A model generated the notes under the pieces. The model was not told the origin of the DNA, did not search any database, and saw nothing but the letters and a program-made list of their open reading frames with translations. Below, piece by piece: positions 13,241 through 24,655 of a stretch of 64,000 nt of DNA. Each line of letters starts with the position of its first letter. Position 1 is the stretch's first letter. The position numbers and the translations under genes were made by a program. This DNA comes from Papio anubis (Eukaryota > Chordata > Mammalia > Primates > Cercopithecidae): assembly GCF_008728515.1 (NCBI RefSeq), contig NC_044996.1, forward strand, positions 123,327,610 through 123,391,609. The letters run 5' to 3'.

Positions 13241-13369
13241 CATTTCCTTCTTATCTTCCTGGAAGTGCACATCTACAAACATCTTTCCAACAACATAAGG
13301 GAGGGCACTTTCAATAAAGTTTACACATTTGTCCCACTGAGGCAGCAAAGTTGTGGTCCCCTGGATTAC
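13241..13369 (-). CDS. PHEX: PHEX exon 11 (about residues 392-434)
   Basis: 129 nt, 43 codons, phase 0 at both ends. The translation reads VIQGTTTLLPQWDKCVNF, then IESALPYVVGKMFVDVHF and QEDKKEM. Cys406 (DKCVNF) is the likely disulfide partner of Cys142 in exon 4, by analogy with neprilysin. The residue at about 426 is His where I recall Tyr in human PHEX. Acceptor is ctcccacag and donor is ATG|gtaagt. Opposite-facing Alu copies lie 457 bp downstream and 210 bp upstream in the transcript direction. Confidence 0.96.
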
Positions 13370-13579
13370 CTGTGGGAGATAATTGATCCCGATTAAACTT
13401 CATTTGGATAAAATCCATGGCTGAAAAAAAATTCAAACAACCTGAAGAAAATAGTCTACAAAACATTGCACACCCTAACCCATATATATGCATCAGATAG
13501 TAGAGGCAAAGGTAAAATAGCTGAGGAAAAAAAATTCTGCTTGTCCCCATTATATTTCAAACTAAATGAAAATGTTTTA

Positions 13580-13872
13580 GGCCGGGCGCAGTGGCTCACA
13601 TCTGTAATCCCACCACTTTAAGAAGCCCAGGTGGGCAGATCACCTGAGGTCAGGTGTTTGAGACCAGCCTGGTCAACATGGTGAAACCCCGTGCTTACTA
13701 AAAATACAAAAATTAGCGAGGCAGGGTGGTGCATGCCTGTAATCCCAGCTACTTGGGAGGCCGAGGTGGGAGAATTGTGTGAACCCAGGAAGCGGAGGTT
13801 GCAGTGAGCACTCCAACCTGGGCAACAGAGTGAGACTCTGTCTCAAAAAAAAAAAAAAAAAAAAAAAAAAAA
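13580..13872 (+). repeat. AluS-like copy with a right-arm deletion
   Basis: Starts 'ggccgggcgcagtggctcac'. The right monomer lacks the usual block between 'gttgcagtgagc' and 'actccaacctggg', about 20 bases. The A tail is about 27 bases. It lies 210 bp upstream of exon 11 in the transcript direction. Confidence 0.93.
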
Positions 13873-14539
13873 GGAAGAAAAGAAAGTGTTTTAACAGTTA
13901 AAATAATATATTTATCCTTTCTTCCCAATTTTCCCCATTAACAAAGAATCTGGACAATGGTATCATCACTTTTCTGCAGTCAGCAGGGACATGAGAAGAT
14001 GCTATCCAAGTGTCCAGATAATATTTAATCTCTACTGAGAACTAAAGTTCCACTAACAAGGTCTAGATTCAGTGGGTGAGCAAAGTTCCTGTCCAGCGAG
14101 GGTTTCCTTGCTCCGAGTAGCACTCAACAAGGCAGACCAGGAGAACACGGTGCACCATGAACAACACAGGGAGCATATTTACATTGTGTCACAGCAAAAA
14201 ACACACTGATAAACAAGCAAAACACAGATGTAAATGCTGTGCCCATCTGTCCCAATTATATCATTACAAGAAAACATTTACAAACAAGTAAGAAGGTTCT
14301 CGAGCAGGACCTGGAAGGGTCAGAGGTTTACTCTTGGGGATAAAAGCAGAGAAATAAATATAGTATAAGTTGCCCTTGGAAGTTGGGGGTACAGGCAGGG
14401 AGGAAGGGAGGCCCTGAGAACGGTGGCCAGAAGTGTCCTTTGCACAATATTAGACCCAGGTTGTTTTGAGGAATGGGATTAAGGCTTAATTTCATCTATT
14501 CTTCCTCTGATTTCTGGTAACCTCTCTCAGAGGTAAGGG

Positions 14540-14700
14540 ATGAATCTATTTTTAAAACCTCTAGAGAAAGAGATCCTACAACCTTCTTCGGCAATTCAAT
14601 ATTATATTTAGCACTTCGTGCTCAAGAAACATCCCCTCATACCTAACCTTAAATGTTCACACACTGCTTCTTACACCTCTCTCATTCTCTTCACAGTAGG
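14540..14700 (+). repeat. CR1/L3-like LINE fossil
   Basis: Reads like the 3' part of CR1-group LINEs: 'agagatcctacaaccttctt', 'ggcaattcaatattatattt' and 'catacctaaccttaaatg'. Assignment is by pattern memory only. Confidence 0.5.
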
Positions 14701-14752
14701 GGTGGAAAGCAGCTGGGCATCATCTTTTATGTGATTCATAGCAGTTAAAAAT

Positions 14753-14832
14753 ACACACACACACACGCACACACAATCTACTTGTTTTGTATCTTAACCC
14801 ATCAATACGACATATATATAGAGAGAGAGAGT
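14753..14832. repeat. CA, TA and GA microsatellite tracts
   Basis: An interrupted CA run near 14753-14775, then 'atatatatagagagagagag' at 14812-14831, just left of an Alu. Confidence 0.9.
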
Positions 14833-14860
14833 TGTTTTATGCTGTTCTCTGGAAAAAGAC

Positions 14861-15162
14861 TTTTTTTTTTTTTTTTGAGATGGAGTCTTGCTCTGTTGCC
14901 CAGGCTGGAGTACAGTGGTGCCATCATCTCAGCTCACTGCAGCCTCCGCCTACTGGATTCAAGCGATTCTCCTGCCTCAGCCTCCCAAGTAGCTGGGACT
15001 ACAGGCGTGTGCCACTACGCCTGGCTAATTTTTGTATTTTTTGTAGAGACAAGGTTTCACCACCTTGGCCAGGCTGGTCTCAAACTCCTGACCTCAAACA
15101 ATTTGCCTGCTTCGGCCTCCCAAAGTGCTGGAATTACAGGCGTGAGCCACTGCATGCAGCCC
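14861..15162 (-). repeat. AluS-like copy
   Basis: Minus-strand dimer beginning with a 16-base T tract (the A tail in sense) and ending 'ccactgcatgcagcc'. Confidence 0.93.
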
Positions 15163-15505
15163 TAAAGTAACTTTATATGCTAGTGACTTTATAGGGTCAA
15201 AGCATATCCAAAATAATTGCACTACTCTTCCAGAGTAATGGCCCACTAAGAATTTCTATACTTACAGTTCCTCTAATAACAAAAATGCCTCTTGAATGAA
15301 ATCATAGCTTACAAGATTCACCATTTACTTCACTTTAAATTGATAGAAAAATAAAAACTGTTTCAAAGATACAAAATCCTTACGGCCTCTAGTGGAAGGA
15401 GAATTAGTCAGATACAAGCCTCAAAAACAAAGAGGAGAGTACCATGGGTATAAACCGGGAGGCGAGCAAGGGTGGGAGAGAAGCCAAGATTAAAGAGCCA
15501 GGTGA

Positions 15506-15638
15506 GGCCCGACACAGTGGCTCATGCCTTTAATCCCAGCACTTTGGGAGGCCGAGGTGAGAGGATCATTTGAGCTCTGGAATTCAAGACAAGCCTGGGC
15601 AACATGGCAAGACCCCATCTTGAATAAAAATAAATAAA
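15506..15638 (+). repeat. Free left Alu monomer (FLAM-like)
   Basis: Only a left monomer, ending in a short TAAA-rich tail. A 14-bp target duplication (taaagagccaggtg at 15491-15504 and 15639-15652) shows it inserted as a monomer and is not a broken dimer. Confidence 0.85.
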
Positions 15639-16198
15639 TAAAGAGCCAGGTGGGCAGGTGGAGGAGGTCTCAGAGAAAACTCAATTAGAGCCTCTTGGAC
15701 CTAGCAGAGGATAGATGCGAAGATGGAAGGTATAGGCAAAGTTTAAGACAAAATTCCATTTCCAAATTGAAAATGAAATTCTACCATCTAATATCTCTAT
15801 CATGCACATTTTAAATGTTCAGAATACTGAAAATAAAAGATAGTTACAAATATATCACAATGAAATGTTAAAACTATAATTACAGTGACCCAGTTAAAAA
15901 CTCTGGGGGAAAATGGGAATCCACTGATAAGACGGGGAAGTTTGAAAACAATGTGTGGCCTCTAGTATTTCTCTAAATATCTTCATAGAACCCATCAAAG
16001 TAGAGCTTGAGTGTATCTTATCGTATGTAATTTATACCTAAATAAAAATAAATAAGGCACACACACACAAATAGAGCTTGGGCTACAAACGCCCTGTCTA
16101 ATCCCTGAAGATGATTTTTATTGGATCAGTTAATATATGGACGATTCTAGCATGTAAAGTTATCCAGCGATGTAACATTGCAATCTTCTTAAACTTAC

Positions 16199-16292
16199 CC
16201 TTGAGAATTCCAGCCATCTATACTGAAAGCGCCTGCTAAGGTTTGGAATTCTGGAATAAACCATTCTCCACACCAAATAGTTGGCAATGGTC
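16199..16292 (-). CDS. PHEX: PHEX exon 10 (about residues 360-391)
   Basis: 94 nt. It starts with the last base of the Lys360 codon and ends on a codon boundary, so exons 9 and 10 together (240 nt) are in frame. The translation is TIANYLVWRMVYSRIPNLS and then RRFQYRWLEFSR. It contains a sequon at about Asn377 (Asn-Leu-Ser) and the conserved M13 'NYL.WR' block. Acceptor is gttaacag and donor is AGG|gtaagt, near ideal. Identical to the remembered human protein. Confidence 0.97.
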
Positions 16293-16689
16293 CTGTTAAC
16301 AGAGAGAGATGCCCATTTATTGTATTTTAGGTCAATATCTGATGCTCTGCAGAACACCTTGAGAAAAACGGTTGGCAAAGCTCCACCAAGGGACCTCTTA
16401 TTCATACAAAAATGCAGAACTTTCACTTGAGAAATGACATAAGATGATAAATGTCAATAAGCACAACCAAAATTGGCTTGCTTTTCACCACCCAACAGAG
16501 ATAGATGAAGGAAAGATTCCAGCCCCAGCCCTCAGAGTGAACATTTTGCTTTCACTCTCAAGGTATAAAGTCCGCTGTTACACAGCCTTTCATGTCTGGA
16601 AATTGTGAGTACCTTCAAATTACAGCAGATCCTCAAATAGCATCATTTCATTCAACATTCTTTTGTTATACAGTTGATAAGAAAAAAAC

Positions 16690-16975
16690 CCATTCTGGGC
16701 CAGGGTCACTGTCTGTGTAGAGTTTGCACAGTCTCTCCAAGTCTGCACAGGTTTTCTCTAGGTACTGTTGTTTCCTCCCACATCTCAAAGATGTGTCTGT
16801 TAGGTTGATCGGCGTGTCTACACATTCCCAGTGTGAGCGAGCATGGTGTGTGTGTGACTGCACCCTGCGACAGGATGGCGTCCTAGCCAGGGCTGGTTCC
16901 CGCCTGCTGCCCTGAGCTGCCTAGATAGGCTCCAGCACCTGCAACCCTGAACTAGAATAACTGGGTTAATAATCA
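16690..16975 (+). repeat. Unidentified dispersed-repeat-like block
   Basis: GC-richer than its surroundings, with a recurrent vertebrate pattern: 'gcacaggttttctctaggta', 'tttcctcccacatctcaaag', 'gatcggcgtgtctacacatt', 'ccctgcgacaggatggcgtc' and 'gctgcctagataggctcc'. I have seen this string type in dispersed repeats but cannot name the family. It lies about 400 bp upstream of exon 10. Confidence 0.45.
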
Positions 16976-17309
16976 TCTTACTTACTTTTATTCATCTTTC
17001 TTAAATGTATGCATGGCTCACATGTATTCAGTGTTCAATATTAGACGTGTTTTGGTCTTTATTTAGAAGTTTGATGATGTTTTTGTGAGCAGGAATATGC
17101 CATAGGAACTTAACTCTTGTTTACATCAATTAGCCTATGGTAAAACTGATTTCATTATCTGTCATTTTGCTTAAAGTCACAGTTTCCAAGAACCTATCGA
17201 TGATGTTAAGTGAGGACTTACTGGATTAGGTGACTTGATACCATGCCTATGTATTCTTTGCCTTTGGAAACTAACAGCTAAACATTGGCTAATACCAATT
17301 ACCTAATTT

Positions 17310-17460
17310 TGCACCCTCATTCTATACTTACTAAATATGTGAGTTTGGACAAGTCACTCAAGGTCTGTGATTTTATCTTTCCTTGTCATACAATGAGGAT
17401 CATCCCCACCTTACAGGGTTGTTGTAGGGTTCAAATAAATAACAAAATGCTTGACAAATA
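17310..17460 (+). repeat. MIR fragment
   Basis: Sense MIR words: 'gtgagtttggacaagtcact', 'cttacagggttgttgtaggg' and 'ttcaaataaataac'. Confidence 0.75.
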
Positions 17461-18056
17461 TATTTCTGGGGTTTTGTCTTTCACTTCCAAATGTATGAAT
17501 AAGCTCATGTAATGCCTATAATACATATCTTTAAAAATACGTTACATTTTAAGGGTTGCCTTTTTCTATAAGCAAAAGATGACCTGACCTCATAAGAATG
17601 TGTGATCTGAGTTAATTTCTAACCCAATAGTGATGATGGATTTTTAATGATCCATTCCCCTCCCAGCTGTGCCATTACCATGGTGACTAATAATACACAT
17701 TCCTGAAATGGCTTTCTGGTCAATCATGTGAGAGTAGTATGACATGACGACACTAAAAGCCCATCAAGAACAAACCACACTCTCATTTGTATGACATTCT
17801 GACAGTGGACATGCGCTCCTACTAGTAAAATATTTTTCAGCATACATACCCAATACATGGATGTTTAATTTCTACAGAGATATACTAGTAGACTAATATA
17901 TTAGGAATATTTTTAACAAATACAAAAACAGAAATTTCAAAAGATGAGGTAAAATGAAATTAAAAATCTTCAAAAGTCATTAATCCTTCAAACACCACTG
18001 GATTAATTCTTCAAGACATAGTGTCCATATAGGATTTGGTTAATACAACAATGACA

Positions 18057-18350
18057 GGCCGGGCGCGGTGGCTCAAGCCTGTAATCCCAGCACTTTGGGA
18101 GGCCGAGACGGGCGGATCACGAGGTCAGGAGATCGAGACCATCCTGGCTAACCCGGTGAAACTCCGTCTCTACTAAAAAGTACAAAAAACCAGCCAGGCG
18201 AGGTGGCAGGCGCCTATAGTCCCAGCTACTCGGGAGGCTGAGGCAGGAGAATGGCGTAAACCCGGGAGGCGGAGCTTGTAGTGAGCTGAGATCTGGCCAC
18301 TGCACTCCAGCCTGGGCGACAGAGCGAGACTCCGTCTCAAAAAAAAAAAA
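18057..18350 (+). repeat. AluY of Old World monkey type (AluYR-like)
   Basis: Low divergence. It shows ggctcaagc, gagacgggcgg, gccaggcgaggtggc and tctggccactg. Flanks repeat aacaatgaca (upstream to 18056, downstream from about 18350). These variants are common in cercopithecid AluYR and not in human AluY. Confidence 0.9.
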
Positions 18351-18697
18351 AAAAAAAAAACAATGACAATGAATATAAATCCACATTTCTTAGAGTCTTC
18401 TTGACTATTTCAAAAATTTATGGCATGTCTTTGTCAGATTACTATTGTGCTTGTTCTTGTTAGACCACCATTGTATTTCTCTTGTCATCTGGCTAACCAA
18501 CATGGCGTACCAGCCTGGGAGAAGGGTCACTTCTGCCAATTTCTAGCTGTTCTCTTGTGCTTACATCATCAATAATCATTTCAATTCCTGTTTCTCTGGA
18601 AGAATTTTTAAGCCACTTATCTATGCTGTATGTAGTAAACTAGACAAACTAGACAATAAAATTCATAAATCCACAGGTATATGTAAACTGCTCAAGA

Positions 18698-18997
18698 TTT
18701 TTTTTTTTTTTTTTTGAAGATGGAGTCTCGCTCTGTCACCCAGGCTGGAGTGCAATGGTGCGATCTTCACTCACTGCAACCTCTGCCTCCTGGGTTCAAG
18801 CAATTCTCCTGCCTCAGCCTCCTGAGTAGCTGGGATTACACGTGCCTGCCACCACGCCTGGCTAATTTCTATATTTTTAGTAGAGAAGGGGTTTCACCAT
18901 GTTGGTCAGGCTGGTCTCAAACTCCTGACCTCAGGTGATCCTCCCGCCTCAGCCTTCCAAAGTGCTGGGATTACAGGCATGAGCCACCACGCCAGCT
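18698..18997 (-). repeat. AluS-like copy
   Basis: Minus-strand dimer with a 17-base T tract and canonical right and left arms. Confidence 0.93.
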
Positions 18998-19129
18998 GAG
19001 ATTATTTTTAATATACTGAACGAAAACAAGCCAGTGAGGGTGACAGTGGCCCTCTCACATGTTCCACGCAGATCAAATGAAGGGTCCATAGCCATCAATA
19101 TAGAACTCAATAAAGCATAATTATTTTTC

Positions 19130-19660
19130 TTAAAAAGTTTTTTTATTTCAATAGCTTTTGGGAATGTAAGTGGTTTTTGGTTATATAGATAAATTGTATA
19201 GTGGTGGGCCAGGCGCGGTGGCTCAAGCGTGTAATCCCAGCACTTTGGGAGGCCGAGACGGGCGGATCACGAGGTCAGAAGATCGAGACCATCCTGGCTA
19301 ACATGGTGAAACCCTGTCTCTACTAAAATATACAAAAAACTAGCCAGGCGAGGTGGCGGGCGCCTGTAGTCCCAGCTACTCGGGAGGCTGAGGCAGGAGA
19401 ATGGTGTAAACCCAGGAGGCGGAGCTTGCAGTGAGCCAAGGTCCGGCCACTGCACTCTAGCCTGGGCAACAGAGCAAGACTCCGTCTCAAAAAAAAAAAA
19501 AAAATTGTATGGTGGTGAAGTCTGAGATGTTATAGTGCACCCATCACCCAAGTAATGTACACTGGATCCAATCTGTAGTTTTTTTTATCCCTCATCCCCT
19601 TCCTACCCTCCCTGCTTCTGAGTCTCCAAAGTCCATTATATTACTCTGTATAAAGCTTAA
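19130..19660 (-). mobile_element. L1 3' UTR fragment, split by an Alu
   Basis: Words of primate or mammalian L1 3' ends in antisense: 'gtggtttttggttatataga', 'gtgcacccatcacccaagta', 'atccctcatccccttcctac' and 'ctccaaagtccattatatta'. The Alu at 19207-19501 interrupts it. Confidence 0.75.
19207..19501 (+). repeat. AluY of Old World monkey type (AluYR-like)
   Basis: Carries ggctcaagc, gagacgggcgg, gccaggcgaggtggc and tccggccactg. A 16-bp target duplication, aaattgtatRgtggtg at 19191-19206 and 19502-19517, places it inside an L1 fragment. Confidence 0.92.
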
Positions 19661-19864
19661 TTATTTTTAAATTTAAATAAAGATATAGAAGTTCTAAAAT
19701 GTTCTTCTCAGACCCAATGGATCTTGTTAGGGTATGCACATTCCCCTAAGATACCACTGCCCTAATCAGCAAAGTCTGGCCCTTGTCCATCTCTGTTGAG
19801 GCCACTAAGTGGTTTGGGGTCATTCCTTTGGCTCTTTTGCATTCACATCTCCACTCCTTAATAG

Positions 19865-20260
19865 GATAAGAAGTGCTCACTGAGTACTTATTGTTGGCCA
19901 AGTATTGTGCCAGATGCCATGAGGAACGTAAAGAAATAAGAACCCAGCACCTACAGTTAGAGAACTCAAAGTCCAGCTCGGAACACAGGACTTCAGACTT
20001 CAGCTTGTTCATGTAATTGGGTTGTTTCATTGAAGGGACACACTGTAAGTATACAAGGGATCTTTCTTTCATTCACTCAATCAACACATCCTGAGCGCCC
20101 ACACATATACTAACAGTTCTACGTGCTGGGGAGATGGATAGTCCCTGATTTCCTGATGCTTTTAGTTGAACAGGGGAGATGAGACAAGTGCATAAATGAT
20201 GATTTGGTAGACTCTAGCACCGAAAAGTGCATGCCAGACACTTCACTGTAAGGATAGTAC
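19865..20260 (-). repeat. L2 LINE fragments
   Basis: Antisense L2 3' pattern occurs twice: 'cactgagtacttattgttgg' with 'gtattgtgccagatgcc' near 19880, and 'tcattcactcaatcaacaca', 'gttctacgtgctggggagat' and 'acaggggagatgagacaa' near 20070-20190. Two pieces of one or two old elements. Confidence 0.65.
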
Positions 20261-20779
20261 ATCTCAAACTGAGGGCTAAGGGAAGGCTTCATGAGAGGAG
20301 CATGCCGAAAGGTTAAAAGGCTTTGGTGTTGCAAACAGGAACGCGAACTCTGGACCGGCTAAATAATGGTCGAATCGGCTGATGTGTTGGAGAGGATGGT
20401 GAACAGGATCATCACTCAAGGAAGTGGGCAGAAAGGCCAGCCACACTGGGGAGATGCAGACAGCAACCAGGGCATAGTCTCTAGCACATTCATGGGCCAA
20501 TCCTGGTCTTAGTGCAAGGACTTTATGTTCTTTGTCTCTAAAATACCTCTTGCCAGGCGTGTGAACCATGCTGGATCCATAGGTGGAGACGAGAAGGAGG
20601 TCAACAGCCAGCAGATGTCCTTTCATCAGTTCAAAAGATATTCCCTCAAAGGAGTGGTGATGAGCCAGAATAACTGGGGAAGTTGTTAGGGGGCCCGATG
20701 GTGGCGGTGGAAGAGGCAGTATGGCAAAGTATACTGGGGTTTGAGAAGTAGGGGCCCTTCCAGCTCCCCTGAAATCATC

Positions 20780-20908
20780 TCATTTAGGCATCTCACGTTA
20801 ACTATGATCCTCACAGTGCTGCTGTAAGAGAGATGTGATTATACCCATTTTACATATGAGGAAACTTCAGGCTTAGAACCATTAAGTAAACTCACAATCA
20901 CATATTCG
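20780..20908 (-). repeat. MIR fragment
   Basis: Antisense MIR: 'gatcctcacagtgctgctgt', 'tacccattttacatatgagg' and 'aaacttcaggcttag'. Confidence 0.75.
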
Positions 20909-21073
20909 GTGAGTCTCAAACTAGAATCACCTGGGGAAGTTGTTAAACGTCCACATGCCTAGGCCACCCCAGGCCAATTAGGTCACCATCTCTGAAGTGG
21001 TACCCAACATAAATATTGCTTATAAATCTCCTCAGCTAAGTCCAACGTGAGGCCAAGTTGAAGAACCACTGTA
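20909..21073 (+). repeat. MER5A-type hAT fossil
   Basis: Starts 'tgagtctcaaactagaatca' and ends 'gaagaaccactg', matching the inverted ends of MER5A; the internal 'cacctggggaagttgttaaa' also fits. It abuts a MIR fragment. Confidence 0.7.
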
Positions 21074-21167
21074 ATAAACAATGGAGGCCAGACCAGACCC
21101 AGGTGTGTCAACTCTAAAGCCTGCATATGCTTTTCGTTATGCCACACAGTGATGAATTAAAGCCTCT

Positions 21168-21170
<3 letters not shown>

Positions 21171-21200
<30 letters not shown>

Positions 21201-21487
21201 AGACACAGTTTCACTCACTCCTGTCACCCAGGCTGGAGTGCAATGGCACTATCTAAGCTCACTGCAGCCTCGACCTCCTGGGCTCAAGGGAACCTCCTGC
21301 CTCAGCCTCTCAAGTAGTTGGGACTACAGGCACGTGCCACTGTGCTCAGCATATTTTTTTGTATTTTTGGTAGAGACAGGGTTTCACCATTTTGCCAGGC
21401 TGGTCTCAAACTCCTGGACTCAAGCGATCCACCCAATTCGGCCTCCCAAGTTTCTGGGATTACAGGCGTGAACCATCATGCCTAGCC
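21171..21487 (-). repeat. AluS/J-like copy with a long T tract
   Basis: 29 T's at its 5' side on this strand and a 12-bp target duplication (aagcctctaatt, to 21171 and at 21488-21499). Confidence 0.93.
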
Positions 21488-22169
21488 AAGCCTCTAATTC
21501 AGCTAAGATTTCCTGGCCAATCACAGAGACCCCAAAACACTCCAACAAAGATGCTTCACAGAAATCTAAGGGCATAAAAATTATGAGGACTTCCTGGACA
21601 AGGCATTACAAAGGGTGATAGCATAACAAGCAGACCTCTGCAAGCTGGAAGCTGGAATGCTGAGAAGTTCACACAGCGAGACAATGGCACTGATGAGTTT
21701 CTTCAGTGTGTTATAAATACACTGACAGAATGCTATGGAGCACAGCTTTGGAGTGCTAATATTACCACGCCAGGAACAGATATAACCATAATGACTGAAT
21801 CACTGTCACCTAATGCTCAGATACATCAAAAAGCAAAAATCAGACTCAGCAACAGTCCTTGAAAATAACACATAACATCCTTTTTCTCCAAAAAACACAT
21901 TTTCAGCCATATGGTAATTTCCCCAAGTGGCAATAAATAAAATAGAGAAAGGCCAAGTGTCTCAGAAGAGAATCCACCACAAAGAGAGCAACGTGAAATC
22001 ATTTCCTAAAGCCTCTGACTTGGAAGATGTTTTTAATTTTTAGATTTGGGACGCTCCATTGGTAAGTATAATGCAAATATTCCAAAATCTGAACAAATCC
22101 AAAATCAGAAACCCTTCCGATCCCAGGTATTCTGGATAAGGGACGCGCAACCTGTGGAGGCAGCTTACA

Positions 22170-22360
22170 TTTGTATTACATTTCAGAGACCACAAAATAC
22201 CTTCTTTGATTTTTATAACAGTGCTGTGAAGTGATTATTATTATTCTCCTTATTTTCAGATGAAGAAAACAAAGGTCAAGGTACTTCCAAGAATGTAACA
22301 AATCTAGGACCAACATCTGGGTTTTCAGATTCCAGAGCTTGCATTTGCTCCTCTCGGTCA
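22170..22360 (-). repeat. MIR fragment
   Basis: Antisense MIR: 'acagtgctgtgaagtgatta', 'ttattttcagatgaagaaaa' and 'ctgggttttcagattccaga'. Confidence 0.7.
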
Positions 22361-22454
22361 TACTATCTGAAGTGAGCCACAGGGGTTCTTCTTAAAGGTT
22401 CTCAAAGCCAGAGATCTTCCTAAATCCTACAGGCTGCCCAGAGGCAAATGTAAG

Positions 22455-22640
22455 GCAGTGATTCTGAAAGTGTGTCCCTGAGCCAGCAGCTTCAGCATCA
22501 TCTAAGAACTTGTTAGAAACTTCCGAGGCCTTACCCCCAGACCTGCTGAATGAGAATCCGTGGGGCGGGGGCCAGCACACTGTATTTTAGCAAGCCCTCC
22601 AGGGGATTCTGGTCCGTGTCAGTTTTGAAAACAGCTGGTC
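22455..22640 (+). repeat. MER5A-type hAT fossil
   Basis: Pattern 'aggcagtgattctgaaagtg', 'gcttcagcatcatctaagaa', 'cttgttagaaacttccgagg', 'ctgctgaatgagaatccgtg'. Nearly full length. Confidence 0.7.
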
Positions 22641-22704
22641 TAGGAAAACTCCATCTCCTCATCATTCTGCACATACAGCTCAACTAGGACTTCCTAAATC
22701 CCAC

Positions 22705-22870
22705 ATCAGTGCTTCTTAAAGTTGAATGTATATATGAGTCCCCTGGGGATCTTATTCAATTTCAGCCTCTGATTCAGTAGGTCTGGGGCAGAGCCTGATA
22801 GGCATTTCTGACAAACTCCCCAGTGATGTCTCTGCTGCTCATCATAGGCCATTCTTTGACTAGCAAGACC
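22705..22870 (+). repeat. MER5A-type hAT fossil
   Basis: Pattern 'cagtgcttcttaaagttgaa', 'tctgattcagtaggtctggg' and 'catttctgacaaactcccca'. A second copy only 65 bp from the previous one, in the same orientation. Confidence 0.7.
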
Positions 22871-23069
22871 CTAGATCACTCTCAGAAGAGCTGGCCCCCG
22901 GGAGAGGTCCACATAACAGCACATTTTCCAGGTCATCCTTTGGAAACATGCAACAAGAATCATCTTACTTTAATGTACATTGTACTTGCTTTATATGAAA
23001 AGAAACTTAAAGACAGGAATACTTACAGAGTCCTTGACAAAACTCCAAGGGTTTGCTCTAGGCCAGTCT

Positions 23070-23112
23070 GCTACAAAACAAAACAACAACAACAACAAAA
23101 ACAACAAAAGAA
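23070..23112 (+). repeat. CAA/AAAC simple repeat
   Basis: Short run of CAA units between A-rich stretches. An open frame across it encodes a Gln/Lys run with no gene support. Confidence 0.85.
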
Positions 23113-23799
23113 AACAGTCCTGGTGCAGATGATCTCCATGGGGCCAGGCCTGGCCTAGAAGAGGAAACCACAGCAACTCCTCCTGATGCCAACCTTCCTT
23201 GGCCTCTCCTCTTCCCACTCTTACTCCTCAGATAAAAGTAGATGGGAAGTGTCTGAGGCAGCCTCAAGTCACGAGTGAGGAGGAGAATTGAGGGGGGACA
23301 GAAAGGGAGGCAAGTCTATAGAGCTCCTCACCCAGTGACGTGCTAGTAAATGTTACCAACTGCCTTGTCGAGAAAAAAAAAAATGATTTGTTACATTTGC
23401 CAATTTCCATGGTGTCAAAATCCCCCATGGTTGAATTCAAACTATCAACATGAGATCACTGAACATGTAGTTAGGAAGAGATGCACATAACATGAGAGAT
23501 CATCACTACCTCCTTACCCCCTTTCCACCTTAAACACCAGCTCTTGTTCCCCACAGGCAGCCTCCAGCTCATTCCTCCAAGGGTCTCTCCCTGGCCACCT
23601 ACTCCCCTGGACTGCAAGGTTTGGCACCACCACCACTGGAGGATCTCATTGCTCTAATTCTGTACCATGCACCACCTACCAAAGAGTCAGTGCCACTGTC
23701 CCCACAGCCACTCAGTCAGAGAGAGAGGCCTAATCCCCTAGACTGGCAGTGGGAGTGATATAAGAAGGGAGAAGCAGCAATTGAGAAATAAACAGCTGA

Positions 23800-24655
23800 A
23801 AGAAAAAAAACAAACAATCGCATCAAAAAGTGGGCAAAAGACATGAATAGACAATTCTCAAAAGAAGATATACAAATGGCCAACAAACATATGAAAAAAT
23901 GCTCAACATCATGAATTATCAGGGAAGTGCCAAACCACAATGAGATACCACTTCACTCCTGTGAGAATGGCCATCATCAAAAATAAAAAAATAACAGATA
24001 TTGGCATGGATGCGGTGAAAAGGGAACACTTTTATACTGCTGGTGGGAATGTAAACTAGTACAACCACTATGGAAAACAGTATGGAGATTCCTTAAAGAA
24101 CTAAATAGAACTACCGTTTGATCCAGCAATCCCACCACTGGTTATCTACCCAGAGGAAAAGAAGTCATTATACGAAAAAGATACTAGCTCATGCATGTTT
24201 ATAGCAGCACAATTCACAATCGTAAAAATATGGAACATACATAAATGCCCATCAATCAACAAATGGATAAAGAAAATGTGGTATATATACACCATGGAAT
24301 ACTACTCAGCCATAAACGGGAAGGAAATAATGGCATTTGCAGCAACCTGGATAGAGCTGAAGATGATTATTCTAAGTGAAGTAACTCAGGAATGGAAAAA
24401 TATATAACATATGTTCTCACTTTCAAGCAGGAGGTAAGCTATGAGAATGCAAAGGCATAAGAACGATATAATGGACTTTGGGGACTCAGGGGCAGGGTGG
24501 TGAGCAATAAAAGACTACGCATTGGGTACAATGTACACTGCTCAGGTGATGGGTACACCAAAACCTCAGAAATCACCACTAAAGAATTCTTCCATGCAAC
24601 TAAACACCACCTGTTCCCCCAAAATTATTGAAATAAAAATAAAAATTAAAAAATA
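23800..24655 (+). mobile_element. 5'-truncated L1 (L1P-like) with target duplication
   Basis: About 856 bp of ORF2 end, 3' UTR and A-rich tail, e.g. 'gggcaaaagacatgaataga', 'ggaatactactcagccataa' and 'atgggtacaccaaaacctca'. Flanked by agaaataaacagctga (23784-23799) and agaaatgaacagctga (24656-24671). Low divergence suggests primate age. Confidence 0.93.

Larger units (their letters stand above)
13370..16198 (-). other. PHEX: PHEX intron 10
   Basis: 2,829 bp between exons 10 and 11. It holds two Alus, one Alu-monomer insertion, a likely CR1/L3 fossil and short CA/TA/GA tracts. No exon, RNA gene or other repeat was recognised in 13873-14530, 15170-15490 or 15660-16198. Confidence 0.9.

Noticed and set aside
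22823..23218. Gln/Lys-rich frames
   Set aside because: They arise from a CAA simple repeat next to MER5A-type sequence.
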